This document shows positions 35,366-43,715 of a stretch of DNA of 64,000 nt, piece by piece. Each line of letters begins with the position of its first letter. Positions within the stretch are counted from its first letter, which is position 1. Where the stretch lies: assembly GCF_001426945.1 (NCBI RefSeq), contig NZ_LMFS01000001.1, positions 1,267,757 to 1,331,756 of the forward strand, read 5' to 3'. The position numbers were made by a program, and so were the translations under genes. The stretch is from Pseudolabrys sp. Root1462 (GTDB lineage: Bacteria > Pseudomonadota > Alphaproteobacteria > Rhizobiales > Xanthobacteraceae). The notes beneath the pieces were generated by a model. That model did no database searches. It worked only from the letters and a program-made list of their open reading frames with translations, and had not been told where the DNA came from.

Positions 35366-36058
35366 ATGCCAGTTCGTCTTGCTGATACCCCCGCGATTCG
35401 TGCGTTGCCGCTGTTCAGCGAGATGTCCGAGCAGAGCTTCGCCGAGATGATGGATCGATCGATGCTGCAGCGCTTTCCGGCGCGCGCGGACATCATCAGG
35501 GAAGGCGAGATGCCGGATTTTCTCTACGTTGTCGTCGAAGGCACTATCGATCTGTTCGCGACCCGCGACGGCGTCGAATCGACGATCGACATTCTCTATC
35601 CAGTATCCAGCTTCATTCTCGCAGCCGTCGTTCGCGACGAGCCTTATCTGAAATCGGCGCGCACGCTGGCGCCGTCGCAATTGCTCATGGTGCCGTCCCA
35701 GGTCGTGCGCGACACCTTCACCCGCGATGCGGCATTTGCGCGCGGCATCGTCGGCGAACTGGCCGCGCGCTATCGCAGCGTGACGCGCGTGCTGAAGAAC
35801 GACCGTATGCTGAGTTCGACCGAGCGGCTCGCCAGTTGGGTTCTCAGTTCGGCGCGGCGGGCGGGCCGCGACTCGTTCGAGTTGCCGCTGGAGAAGAGGA
35901 AGCTTGCCTCTTATCTCGGCATGACGCCGGAAAGTTACTCGCGCGGCATGACCGCGCTCGAGCAGCACGGCGTCAGCAGCCACGGCGCCACGATCACGGT
36001 TACCGATGCCGCTCGGCTCAAGGAGTTCGTGCGGCCGGCCATGAATGAAGACATCTGA
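35366..36058 (+). CDS. Crp/Fnr family transcriptional regulator without cysteines
   Basis: A 230-residue regulator with an N-terminal cyclic-nucleotide-binding-like barrel (DIIREGEMPDFLYVVVEGTID), a long dimer helix (ELAARYRSVTRVLKNDRML) and a C-terminal winged helix (KRKLASYLGMTPESYSRGM). It has no cysteine at all, so it cannot hold an FNR [4Fe-4S] cluster; an NnrR/Dnr-like nitric-oxide sensor or NarR-like role is more plausible. ATG 35366 has GGAG upstream. It sits between narK and nnrS, each with an FNR-type box. Confidence 0.88.
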   Translation: MPVRLADTPAIRALPLFSEMSEQSFAEMMDRSMLQRFPARADIIREGEMPDFLYVVVEGTIDLFATRDGVESTIDILYPVSSFILAAVVRDEPYLKSARTLAPSQLLMVPSQVVRDTFTRDAAFARGIVGELAARYRSVTRVLKNDRMLSSTERLASWVLSSARRAGRDSFELPLEKRKLASYLGMTPESYSRGMTALEQHGVSSHGATITVTDAARLKEFVRPAMNEDI

Positions 36059-36089
36059 CGGATAGAGTCTGCGGCGCTGCCGACCCGGC

Positions 36090-36103
36090 CTGATCTAGAT
36101 CAA
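36090..36103 (+). promoter_or_regulatory. FNR/NnrR-type box upstream of nnrS
   Basis: CTGATCTAGATCAA matches TTGAT-N4-ATCAA except for the first base. Its centre is 65.5 bases before ATG 36162, the same distance as at narK, and it overlaps the region of a rival start codon at 36105, which supports the later start. Confidence 0.62.
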
Positions 36104-36161
36104 TATGTCGCGCGCACGATCGGCGTCTTCCTTTCTTGCCACGTGTGCCGGGACAACAGAC

Positions 36162-37358
36162 ATGACCAATGCAGCTCTGGAACGCCGCCGCCGCTATGCC
36201 GGCCCGGCACTCTTTTCTTACGGCTTCCGCATCTTCTTTCTCAGCGCCGCGATCTGGGCGGCGGGCGGCATTCTGCTGTGGCTGCCGGTCTATCTAGGGC
36301 TGCTGCCGTTCTCGACGAACTTCTCGGCGCTCGATTGGCATATCCATGAGATGCTGTTCGGCTATGCCGCGGCCGCCATTGCCGGCTTCCTGCTGACCGC
36401 TATCCCGAACTGGACCGGCCGGCTGCCGGTCAATGGCGCACCGCTCGCGGCGCTGGCCTCGCTCTGGCTCGCCGGTCGCATCGCCATGCTGGCCTCCTCA
36501 AGTCTCGGTCCTGCGCTCACCGGCATCGCCGATGCCGCATTCCTCGCCGCGCTGGCGTTCGTCTGCGCGCGGGAGATTATCGCCGGCAAGAACTGGCGAA
36601 ATCTTCGTGTTCTCGCCGTCGTCACTCTTCTTTTGGCGTCGAACATTTTCTTTCACGTCGAAAATTTCGTGAGCGGCGCCGCCGACTACAGCATCCGCCT
36701 GGCGTTGGCCGCCGTGATTGTGCTGATCGCGCTCGTCGGCGGCCGTATCGTGCCGAGCTTCACCAATAACTGGTTGTCTCGGAACAATCCTGGCCGCTTG
36801 CCGAAACCGTTTTCGCGGTACGACGCAGTGACATTGGCATGCACTGCCGCTGCGCTGGCGGCGTGGGTCATTGTCCCGGCGGCCATCGTCACCGGCTGGG
36901 CGATGCTGCTCGTCGGCGTGATGCAGACGGTTCGTCTCGCGCGCTGGGCCGGTGATCGGACGACCGCTGACCGGCTCGTTCTCGTGCTGCACGTCGCCTA
37001 TGCCTTCGTGCCGCTGGGCTTCTTGTTGAATGGGCTTTCGATTGTCGCTGGTCTGCCGGCGAGCGCGGGCATTCACGCCTGGGCGGCGGGGGCGGTTGGG
37101 CTGATGACGCTGGCCGTCATGACGCGCGCTTCGCTCGGCCACACCGGTCATGCCTTGCAGGCAGGGCCGGCGACGCAGGCGATCTACGGGCTGGTCTTTG
37201 CCGGCGCGGTGTTGCGCGTCGTCGCGGCGTTGTCCGGCAATGTTCTGTTGCTGGAAAGCGCCGGGGTGTTGTGGCTGGGAGGCTTCCTGCTTTTTGCCCT
37301 TGCTTACGGCCCGATATTGGCGCGCCAGCGGCCCGCCTGGGCGGAAGCGCGCTGCTGA
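36162..37358 (+). CDS. nnrS: NnrS family heme-copper membrane protein
   Basis: A 398-residue membrane protein with about 12 segments, linked in other bacteria to protection from nitric oxide. Typical sequence is FSYGFRIFFLSAAIWAA at the start, DWHIHEMLFGYAAAAIAGFLLTAIPNWTG with conserved histidines, and GGRIVPSFTNNWL. ATG 36162 is preferred over ATG 36105 because the latter begins immediately after the FNR box. Its presence beside nar genes and a Crp/Fnr regulator fits nitrogen-oxide respiration. Confidence 0.92.
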   Translation: MTNAALERRRRYAGPALFSYGFRIFFLSAAIWAAGGILLWLPVYLGLLPFSTNFSALDWHIHEMLFGYAAAAIAGFLLTAIPNWTGRLPVNGAPLAALASLWLAGRIAMLASSSLGPALTGIADAAFLAALAFVCAREIIAGKNWRNLRVLAVVTLLLASNIFFHVENFVSGAADYSIRLALAAVIVLIALVGGRIVPSFTNNWLSRNNPGRLPKPFSRYDAVTLACTAAALAAWVIVPAAIVTGWAMLLVGVMQTVRLARWAGDRTTADRLVLVLHVAYAFVPLGFLLNGLSIVAGLPASAGIHAWAAGAVGLMTLAVMTRASLGHTGHALQAGPATQAIYGLVFAGAVLRVVAALSGNVLLLESAGVLWLGGFLLFALAYGPILARQRPAWAEARC

Positions 37359-37396
37359 CCGGCTTGTCGCGCCGCCTGGGCGGGTAGGCCTATTCC

Positions 37397-37421
37397 TTTG
37401 CCATTGGCAAATGGCATCTCA
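37397..37421 (+). promoter_or_regulatory. Shared palindromic motif upstream of ThDP-enzyme/tcuAB operon
   Basis: A perfect palindrome TTTGCCA-T-TGGCAAA (37397-37411) overlaps the 19-mer ATTGGCAAATGGCATCTCA (37403-37421). That 19-mer recurs with two changes at 45071-45089. It lies about 90 bases before the ThDP-enzyme start, in a position suited to a LysR- or IclR-type activator. Confidence 0.55.
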
Positions 37422-37502
37422 TATTATAGAAATTCTGGCCTCCCGGTACACCGGTGGGCCGAGGTGGTGCCGCTGCCCGAATAGCTGGGGGAAGACGCTC
37501 TG

Positions 37503-39308
37503 ATGGCTGGGTCCAACAAGCTCAACGGCGCGCAGGTGATCGTCGACTATCTGATCCAGGAGAAGGTGCCCTATGCCTTCGGGCTTTGCGGGCACGGCAA
37601 CATCCAGTTCATCGACGCCCTGTATGAGCGTTCCTCCGACATCAAGGCGATTTCGACACATCATGAAAGCGTCGCCGGCTTCATGGCGGACGCCTATTAC
37701 CGGGTGAAGCGCAAGCCGGTCGCGACCTTCACGTCCTGCGGCCCCGGATCGGCCAACCTGCCGATCGCGCTGGCCACGGCCTATCTCGACTCGGTGCCGT
37801 TCCTGGCGGTGACCGGCAATGTGCCGACCAGCCAGTTCAATCGCGGCGCGTTCCAGGAAATGTACCGGCAGAACCAGGCCGACTTCCCCTCGACCGTGCG
37901 CAGCGTTTGCAAGCGCGTTTATCAGCCGACCCGCGGCGAGATGGTGCCGCTCGCGGTGCGACAAGCATGGAAGACCATGGTCACGGGCCGGCCGGGTCCG
38001 GTGGTGCTCGACGTGCCCTTCGATGTGTTCATGGAAGCGGCGGCGGAAGAGGCGCCCAATCCGGAAGAGTGGAGCGCCAATATTTCGAGCCGCTGCGGCG
38101 CCGATCCCGAAGGCGTCATCAAGGCCGTCGACATGCTGCTCAGCGCCGAGCGGCCGGTCATGCTGGTCGGCCAGCAGATACGCCATGGCGACGCGGCCGC
38201 GGAGTTGAGGATGCTCGCCGAGCGGCTGCAGATTCCGGTCGCGGCGTCGATGAGCGGCCTCGGCGCGCTCGACACCCATCATCCGCTGGCGCTCGGCATG
38301 GTCGCGCGCGGCGGGCATTATCAGGCCAACCACGCCACGCGTCAGGCGGACGTGCTGATGTCGCTCGGCGCCCGTTTCGACGACCGCACATCGAGCTCAT
38401 GGATTCCGGGCTACTCCTTCACCATCCCGCCGACCAAACTCATCCATGTCGACATTGATCCGGAGGAGATCGGCCGCAACTATCCGGTGGCGCTCGGCCT
38501 GATGGCCGATCTGCGCACCTTTTTGCGTCAGATTCTCGCCGAACTCGATCGCCGCACCGACACGACCAAGAAGCTCGACGCCCGCAAGAAATGGCTGGCC
38601 GAGATCGACGGCTACCGCAAGGAGTGGGACAAGTTCGTCGCGCCCGGTTTCACCGATGACAGCCAGCCGATCAATCCGCAGCGCGCCGCCTTCGAAATCG
38701 ACCGCGCCTTGCCGGAAGACGCCATCCTCGTCAGCGACATCGGCGTGCATCACAACTGGTTGCTCGGTTACTGCAAGCCGCGCCGGCCGGATTCGCTGAT
38801 CGGCTGCATGGGCTTCGGCTCGATGGGCTTCGGCGTCGCCGGCGTGCTGGGCGCCAAGTTCGCGGCGCCCGACCGGCCCTGCATTTCGGTCTGCGGCGAT
38901 GGCGCTTTCTTCATGCATGCCAACGTGCTCGGCACGGCGGTCGAATACAATCTGCCGGTGGTCTGGGTGGTGTGGAACAATTACGCCTACGCCTCGATCC
39001 GCGGCCTGCAGCGCGGCTACCTCAACGGCCGCGAACTCGCCACCGACTTTCACGATCCGCTCACCGGGCAGCGCTACAATCCGGACTTTGCGGCGATGGC
39101 GCGTTCGGCCGGCGTCGAGGGCGTGCGGGTCGATCGCGCCGCCGATGTCGGCGACGCCATCCGAAAAGGCATTGCAGCCAACAAGCCATACCTCATTGAC
39201 GTGGACATCGCGGCCGATACTAATCCGGCCGGTGCCGGCGTATGGGAACTGCCGGGTCTCGGCACCAGCAAGCCGTCGATCGGCACGCGCTATATCCCCG
39301 GCAACTGA
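37503..39308 (+). CDS. Thiamine-diphosphate-dependent enzyme (acetolactate-synthase-like)
   Basis: A 601-residue ThDP enzyme of the acetolactate synthase/decarboxylase group. The catalytic glutamate is Glu55 in HHESVAGFMADAYYR, the Mg-ThDP motif runs from GDGAFFMHAN near residue 465 to VVWNNYAYA, and GPGSANLPIALATAY is typical. No regulatory subunit gene is adjacent, so it is unlikely to be biosynthetic. Oxalyl-CoA decarboxylase, sulfoacetaldehyde acetyltransferase and benzoylformate decarboxylase are relatives; substrate is open. TcuA and TcuB genes follow closely, forming an unusual three-gene operon. Confidence 0.86.
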   Translation: MAGSNKLNGAQVIVDYLIQEKVPYAFGLCGHGNIQFIDALYERSSDIKAISTHHESVAGFMADAYYRVKRKPVATFTSCGPGSANLPIALATAYLDSVPFLAVTGNVPTSQFNRGAFQEMYRQNQADFPSTVRSVCKRVYQPTRGEMVPLAVRQAWKTMVTGRPGPVVLDVPFDVFMEAAAEEAPNPEEWSANISSRCGADPEGVIKAVDMLLSAERPVMLVGQQIRHGDAAAELRMLAERLQIPVAASMSGLGALDTHHPLALGMVARGGHYQANHATRQADVLMSLGARFDDRTSSSWIPGYSFTIPPTKLIHVDIDPEEIGRNYPVALGLMADLRTFLRQILAELDRRTDTTKKLDARKKWLAEIDGYRKEWDKFVAPGFTDDSQPINPQRAAFEIDRALPEDAILVSDIGVHHNWLLGYCKPRRPDSLIGCMGFGSMGFGVAGVLGAKFAAPDRPCISVCGDGAFFMHANVLGTAVEYNLPVVWVVWNNYAYASIRGLQRGYLNGRELATDFHDPLTGQRYNPDFAAMARSAGVEGVRVDRAADVGDAIRKGIAANKPYLIDVDIAADTNPAGAGVWELPGLGTSKPSIGTRYIPGN

Positions 39309-39323
39309 TCGGCAGGGTCGCCT

Positions 39324-40730
39324 TTGGCATCGTCCTCGGTTTTCGATGAGACTTATGACGTCGTCGTGATCGGAGGCGGCAACGCTGCGCTGTGCGCCGC
39401 GATCACCGCGCGGCGGGCAGGGCGCAGCGTCATCGTGCTCGAGGGCGCGCCGGAATTCTATCGCGGCGGCAACACGCGCCACACCCGCAACCTGCGCTGC
39501 TCGCATGACGGCACCGCGCCGACCATGACCGGGCCATACGAACCCGGCGAATTTCTCGACGACCTCTACCGCGTCACCGGCGGCCAGACCGACAAGGCGC
39601 TGGCCGAACTGACCATTGCCAAGTCGCGCGAACTGCTCGGCTTCATGGACGACGTCGGCGTCCGTTTTCAGCCGCCGCTCGGCGGCACTTTGAGCCTGGG
39701 CAAGACCAACGCCTTCTTCCTCGGCGGCGGCCGCGGCATGCTCAACGCGCTCTATCGCAAGGCGGAGGATCTTGGCGTCATCTGCCTGTACGACGCCAAA
39801 GTGACCGGCCTCACCATCGAGAACGGTTATTTCGTTTCCGCCAATGTCGATTTCGAAGGCGCGAGCCGCATCGTGCGCGGCAAAGCGCTGGTCGCCGCGG
39901 CCGGCGGCTTCGAATCCAACATCGAGTGGCTGAAGGAATACTGGGGCGACGCGGCCGACAACTTCATCATCCGCGGCACCAAATTCAACCGCGGCGACGT
40001 GCTGCGTCTGCTGCTCGATGCCGGCGTCAAGCCGGTCGGCGATCCGACGCAGTGCCACGCCATCGCGCTCGATGCGCGGTCGCCGAAGTTCGACGGCGGC
40101 ATCGCGACGCGCCTCGACAGCATCGTCTTCGGCGTCGTCGTCAACCGCGACGCTCAGCGTTTCTATGACGAAGGCGAGGATGTCTGGCCCAAGCGCTACG
40201 CCATCTGGGGGCGCCTGATCGCCCAACAGCCCGACCAGATCGCCTATTCGATCATCGATTCCCGCTCGATCCGGCTGTTCATGCCGTCGATCTTCCCGGC
40301 CATTGAGGCGGGCAGCATCGGTGAGCTGGCGGGCAAGCTGTCACTTGACGTCGCGGCCCTGGAAAAGACCGTGGCGGAGTTCAACGCCGCAGTGCGGCCG
40401 GGAACCTTCGATCACACCGTGCTCGACGATTGCCGCACCCAAGGTCTGGCGATCGAGAAGACCCATTGGGCGCGGACCATCGACCATCCGCCGTATTACG
40501 CCTATCCGCTGCGGCCGGGCATCACCTTCACCTATCTCGGCGTGCGGGTGAACGAGGAGGCGCGCATGCAGATGGCGGACGGCACGCCATCGGGCAACAT
40601 GTTCGCGGCGGGTGAAATCATGGCGGGCAACGTGCTGGGCAAAGGCTATCTTGCCGGCATCGGAATGACGATTGGCGCCGTGTTCGGGCGGCTCGCGGGC
40701 GAGGGAGCCGCTTTGCATGCACGCAACTAG
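39324..40730 (+). CDS. tcuA: FAD-dependent tricarballylate dehydrogenase-like protein
   Basis: A 468-residue flavoprotein of the succinate dehydrogenase/fumarate reductase superfamily, close in pattern to TcuA, which oxidises tricarballylate to cis-aconitate. The FAD motif is VIGGGNAALCAAITARRAG, followed by GGNTRHTRNLRC and the FAD-binding C-terminus GEIMAGNVLGKGYLAGIGMTI. The only suitable start is TTG 39324, 15 bases after the ThDP gene. It overlaps tcuB by 14 bases. Context with a ThDP enzyme differs from the classical tcuABC operon. Confidence 0.86.
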   Translation: MASSSVFDETYDVVVIGGGNAALCAAITARRAGRSVIVLEGAPEFYRGGNTRHTRNLRCSHDGTAPTMTGPYEPGEFLDDLYRVTGGQTDKALAELTIAKSRELLGFMDDVGVRFQPPLGGTLSLGKTNAFFLGGGRGMLNALYRKAEDLGVICLYDAKVTGLTIENGYFVSANVDFEGASRIVRGKALVAAAGGFESNIEWLKEYWGDAADNFIIRGTKFNRGDVLRLLLDAGVKPVGDPTQCHAIALDARSPKFDGGIATRLDSIVFGVVVNRDAQRFYDEGEDVWPKRYAIWGRLIAQQPDQIAYSIIDSRSIRLFMPSIFPAIEAGSIGELAGKLSLDVAALEKTVAEFNAAVRPGTFDHTVLDDCRTQGLAIEKTHWARTIDHPPYYAYPLRPGITFTYLGVRVNEEARMQMADGTPSGNMFAAGEIMAGNVLGKGYLAGIGMTIGAVFGRLAGEGAALHARN

Positions 40731-41814
40731 TTCGCTGCGGGAAGCCGATCGTCTGATGACGATCTGCAACGCCTGCCGCTACTGCGAAGGCTTGTGCGCG
40801 GTGTTTCCGGCGATGGAAATGCGCCGCACCTTCGCCGACGGCGATCTCAATTATCTCGCCAACCTCTGTCACCAGTGCGGCGCCTGCTATACCGACTGCC
40901 AGTATTCGCCGCCGCATGAATTCAGCGTCAACATCCCGGCAACTCTGGCTGCCGCGCGCAACGACAGCTATGCGCATTATGTCTGGCCGGGCTTTCTCGC
41001 CGGCGTGTTCAACCGCAACGGCCTGCTGGTGACGCTGCTGACCGCGGCGAGCCTCGCCGTTTTCGTCGTCGGCTTCGTCGTGTGGGTCGATCCTGCGGCG
41101 CTGTTCGCCACGCATGGCGGCGACTTCTACAAGGTGATGCCGCACAACGCGATGGCCGGCATCTTCGGCGTGGTGGCGCTGTATGCGATCCTTGCCTTCG
41201 CCATCAGCCTGACGCGGTTCTGGCGCGACATCAACGGCAACACGCCGATCGGCCTGCGCGACTTCGGCCGCGCGCTGATCGACACTTTCCACCTGACCTA
41301 CCTGCATGGCGGCGGTGGCGGCTGTACCAGCGAAGACAAGAGGCCGTCGCCGTCACGCCGAATGTTTCACCACTTCACCTTTTATGGCTTCATGCTCTGC
41401 TTTGCGTCGACTTCGGTGGCGACGCTGTATCACTACGCGTTCGGCTGGCACGCGCCTTACGGCCTGCTCAGCCTGCCGGTGATCCTTGGTACGGTCGGCG
41501 GCATCGGCCTGTTGATCGGTCCGGTGGGGCTGTACGCGCTATCAGCGCGCCGCGATCCGATTCTGACGGACGTCAAACGACGCGATATGTCCACCGCCTT
41601 TATCGTCATGCTGTTCCTGGTGGCGCTGACGGGGCTTCTGCTGTTGATGTTGCGTGACAGCGCCGCGATGGGCATCCTGCTTGCGGTGCACCTCGGTACG
41701 GTACTGGGCCTGTTCCTCAGCCTGCCATACGGCAAGTTCGTGCACGGGCTGTATCGCTTCCTGGCGCTGGTCAAATACGCGGCCGAGCGCCGGCAGGGCA
41801 CCTTCGTCGAATGA
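40717..41814 (+). CDS. tcuB: Tricarballylate/citrate utilisation protein B-like iron-sulfur membrane protein
   Basis: A 365-residue electron-transfer partner of TcuA. Two [4Fe-4S] clusters are indicated by CNACRYCEGLCAVFP and CHQCGACYTDCQYSP, followed by about six membrane segments with heme-type histidines (HHFTFYGFMLCFAS). It reoxidises TcuA FADH2 into the quinone pool. ATG 40717 has GGGAG upstream. No tcuC transporter follows; the gene ends 20 bases from the IclR gene on the other strand. Confidence 0.88.
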   Translation: MHATSSLREADRLMTICNACRYCEGLCAVFPAMEMRRTFADGDLNYLANLCHQCGACYTDCQYSPPHEFSVNIPATLAAARNDSYAHYVWPGFLAGVFNRNGLLVTLLTAASLAVFVVGFVVWVDPAALFATHGGDFYKVMPHNAMAGIFGVVALYAILAFAISLTRFWRDINGNTPIGLRDFGRALIDTFHLTYLHGGGGGCTSEDKRPSPSRRMFHHFTFYGFMLCFASTSVATLYHYAFGWHAPYGLLSLPVILGTVGGIGLLIGPVGLYALSARRDPILTDVKRRDMSTAFIVMLFLVALTGLLLLMLRDSAAMGILLAVHLGTVLGLFLSLPYGKFVHGLYRFLALVKYAAERRQGTFVE

Positions 41815-41834
41815 ATCGCTAACTGTGCTGTCGC

Positions 41835-42737
41835 TTATTTCGACGCCTTGAGCACGTCGCTGGCGCCGAATGCTTGCGAGAGAGACTTGGCCGCAGCGGA
41901 AAGGGTCTTGGCCCGGCTTTGCAGGCTCTGGATCGACAGCCGCCACACTGGCCCTGAAATGCCGATGGCGCCGGTCACCTGGCCGCTGAAGTCGTAGATG
42001 GGCATCGCCGCGCAGCGCACCTCGCTGTTGAACTCGCCGTCGTCAAAACCAATGCCGGCGTCGCGGATCGCTTCGATATCGCGGCGCAGCCGGTTCTTGT
42101 CGGTGATGGTGGCGGGCGTCAGCGGCTCGAGCGAGACGCGATCGAGATAGTGTTCGAGTTGCTCCGGCCTGAGCGCGGCGAGGATCACCTTGCCGAGCGC
42201 GGTGCAATAGGCCGGCCGCACCACGCCAGCGCGTTCGGTCAACTGAAACGCACCCGGGCCGGGCGTACGCGCCAGCACGACGACGGCGTCGCCGACGCGC
42301 GCGGCGAAATGCGCGCTCTCGCCGGTTTCATGCGCGAGCTGCTCGAGCACGGGTGTCGCCATGCTCACCATTTCCATCTCGTCGAGCGCGCTTGCCGCCA
42401 GAGCAAACAGCGGCCGACCGATGCGATAGCGCTTGCTGTCCTTGATCTGGCGGATGTAGCCCAGCGACACCATGGTCTTGACCAGATGGAACGTCGTCGA
42501 ATTGTGCAGGCCGACGCGCTTGCTCAGGTCGGCGAGGCCAATGCCTTCGCGGTTGCGTGCGACTTCCTCGAGGATCGAGAAGGCGCGGGCGATCGACTGG
42601 ACCCCGCCTCCGGCGCGTTCGGGGGCGTCGGCGCCGTCGTCGGCGCGCTCGACATTATCGACCACCTTCTTGACCGCCGGTCCGGTATCGCCGGGCCGGG
42701 ACGGGGCCGCCTTCTTCAGTCTTGCGGGAGTTCTCAA
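41835..42737 (-). CDS. IclR family transcriptional regulator
   Basis: A 300-residue regulator: a charged N-terminal tail, winged helix (QSIARAFSILEEVARNREGIGLADL, LHNSTTFHLVKTMVSLGYI) and a C-terminal effector domain ending in GAIGISGPVWRLSIQSL. TTG 42737 has GGAGG eight bases upstream; longer frames run into the neighbouring gene. It is 61 bases downstream of the sugar-binding-like gene on the same strand, so it may be co-transcribed. It probably controls this cluster and senses a small organic acid. Confidence 0.88.
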   Translation of the reverse strand: MRTPARLKKAAPSRPGDTGPAVKKVVDNVERADDGADAPERAGGGVQSIARAFSILEEVARNREGIGLADLSKRVGLHNSTTFHLVKTMVSLGYIRQIKDSKRYRIGRPLFALAASALDEMEMVSMATPVLEQLAHETGESAHFAARVGDAVVVLARTPGPGAFQLTERAGVVRPAYCTALGKVILAALRPEQLEHYLDRVSLEPLTPATITDKNRLRRDIEAIRDAGIGFDDGEFNSEVRCAAMPIYDFSGQVTGAIGISGPVWRLSIQSLQSRAKTLSAAAKSLSQAFGASDVLKASK

Positions 42738-42798
42738 ACGCCTGCCTCCGGCGGATAGGGCGATGGTCTTAAGCGTTCTACAATGTCGCAGGCCATTT

Positions 42799-43707
42799 TC
42801 AAAGGTTGGCGGCGGCGATGACGTCGGCCCACACCGGCAGCGGCCGCGCCTCATACGGCTTGTTCCAGGCGGCGCAATTGCCGGCGTCGATGATCTGGAC
42901 CGGCAGGATGATCTCGCCCGGCATGCTTTCGCCCCTGAGGTGGCGGACGGTGGCCTCGACGGCGATGGCGCTCATCGCCATCGGATCGAAATTGGCGGTC
43001 GCCAGCATGCGCCCGGCCTCGATCTCGGTGATCGCATCCGGGATGGCATTGATGCCGACCATCGGCGGCAGCCGGGCGACGCCCACTCCGGTCATCGCGT
43101 CGATGACACCGAGCGCCATGTGGTCGTTGGCGCTCAGCACCGCGTCGATGCCTTTCAGCTTATCGGCGGCTGCGAGCCAGGCTTGTCTCGCCACATCGCG
43201 CAAATACTCGCCGCGCAGCGACGCCCGGACCTTCACGCCAGGATATTCGGCAAGCGTGTCCTGAAAGCCGATGAGGCGGTCGCGGCTGGTCGGCGAGGCG
43301 CTGGCGCCCTCGATGATGACGATGTCGCCGCGTCCGGCCAGCTTCTCGAACAGGTAGCGCGCGATGTCCCGCCCGAGCGCGCGGTCGTCCGAGCCGATGA
43401 AACAGACGCGCTGTCCGGCGGTCGTCTTCGACACGATGTTGAACAGCGGAATCTTCGCGGTATCGAATTGCAGGATGGCCTCGTTCACCGCGGTCTCATG
43501 CACCGGCACGAACACCACGGCGTCGGGCTTGTCGCGGATCGCCCGGCCGATCAGCGCGATCTGCTCATCGACATTGTCTGGTTTTTCCGGAACGTAATGC
43601 GTGACGCTGGCGCCGAGCCGCGCCGCCGTGCGGTCGGCGCCGATGCGCGCCGACTGGTAGCCGGGATTGACGAGGTTCTTCGTAAAAACGGCGATGCGCG
43701 GCGGCAT
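42799..43707 (-). CDS. Periplasmic-binding-protein-like sugar-binding protein without signal peptide
   Basis: A protein of about 302 residues with the type I periplasmic-binding fold (RbsB/LacI-like, Peripla_BP_4): IAVFTKNLVNPGYQSARIGAD, DAVVFVPVHETA, GSDDRALGRDIARYL, AVLSANDHMALGVIDAM. It begins directly with the first beta strand, so there is no signal peptide and no DNA-binding domain. No permease or ATPase of this type is nearby. ATG 43707 is used; TTG 43719 overlaps the preceding stop. It may be a cytoplasmic ligand sensor or enzyme-linked binding protein. Confidence 0.8.
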   Translation of the reverse strand: MPPRIAVFTKNLVNPGYQSARIGADRTAARLGASVTHYVPEKPDNVDEQIALIGRAIRDKPDAVVFVPVHETAVNEAILQFDTAKIPLFNIVSKTTAGQRVCFIGSDDRALGRDIARYLFEKLAGRGDIVIIEGASASPTSRDRLIGFQDTLAEYPGVKVRASLRGEYLRDVARQAWLAAADKLKGIDAVLSANDHMALGVIDAMTGVGVARLPPMVGINAIPDAITEIEAGRMLATANFDPMAMSAIAVEATVRHLRGESMPGEIILPVQIIDAGNCAAWNKPYEARPLPVWADVIAAANL

Positions 43708-43715
43708 GCGGACGC

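Noticed and set aside
36105-36161. Upstream ATG 36105 as nnrS start
   Set aside because: It directly follows the FNR-type box, leaving no room for a promoter, and the added 19 residues are unlike NnrS.
37503-39308. Biosynthetic acetolactate synthase
   Set aside because: No small regulatory subunit or ilvC follows; the gene is linked to tcuAB and catabolic-type regulators.
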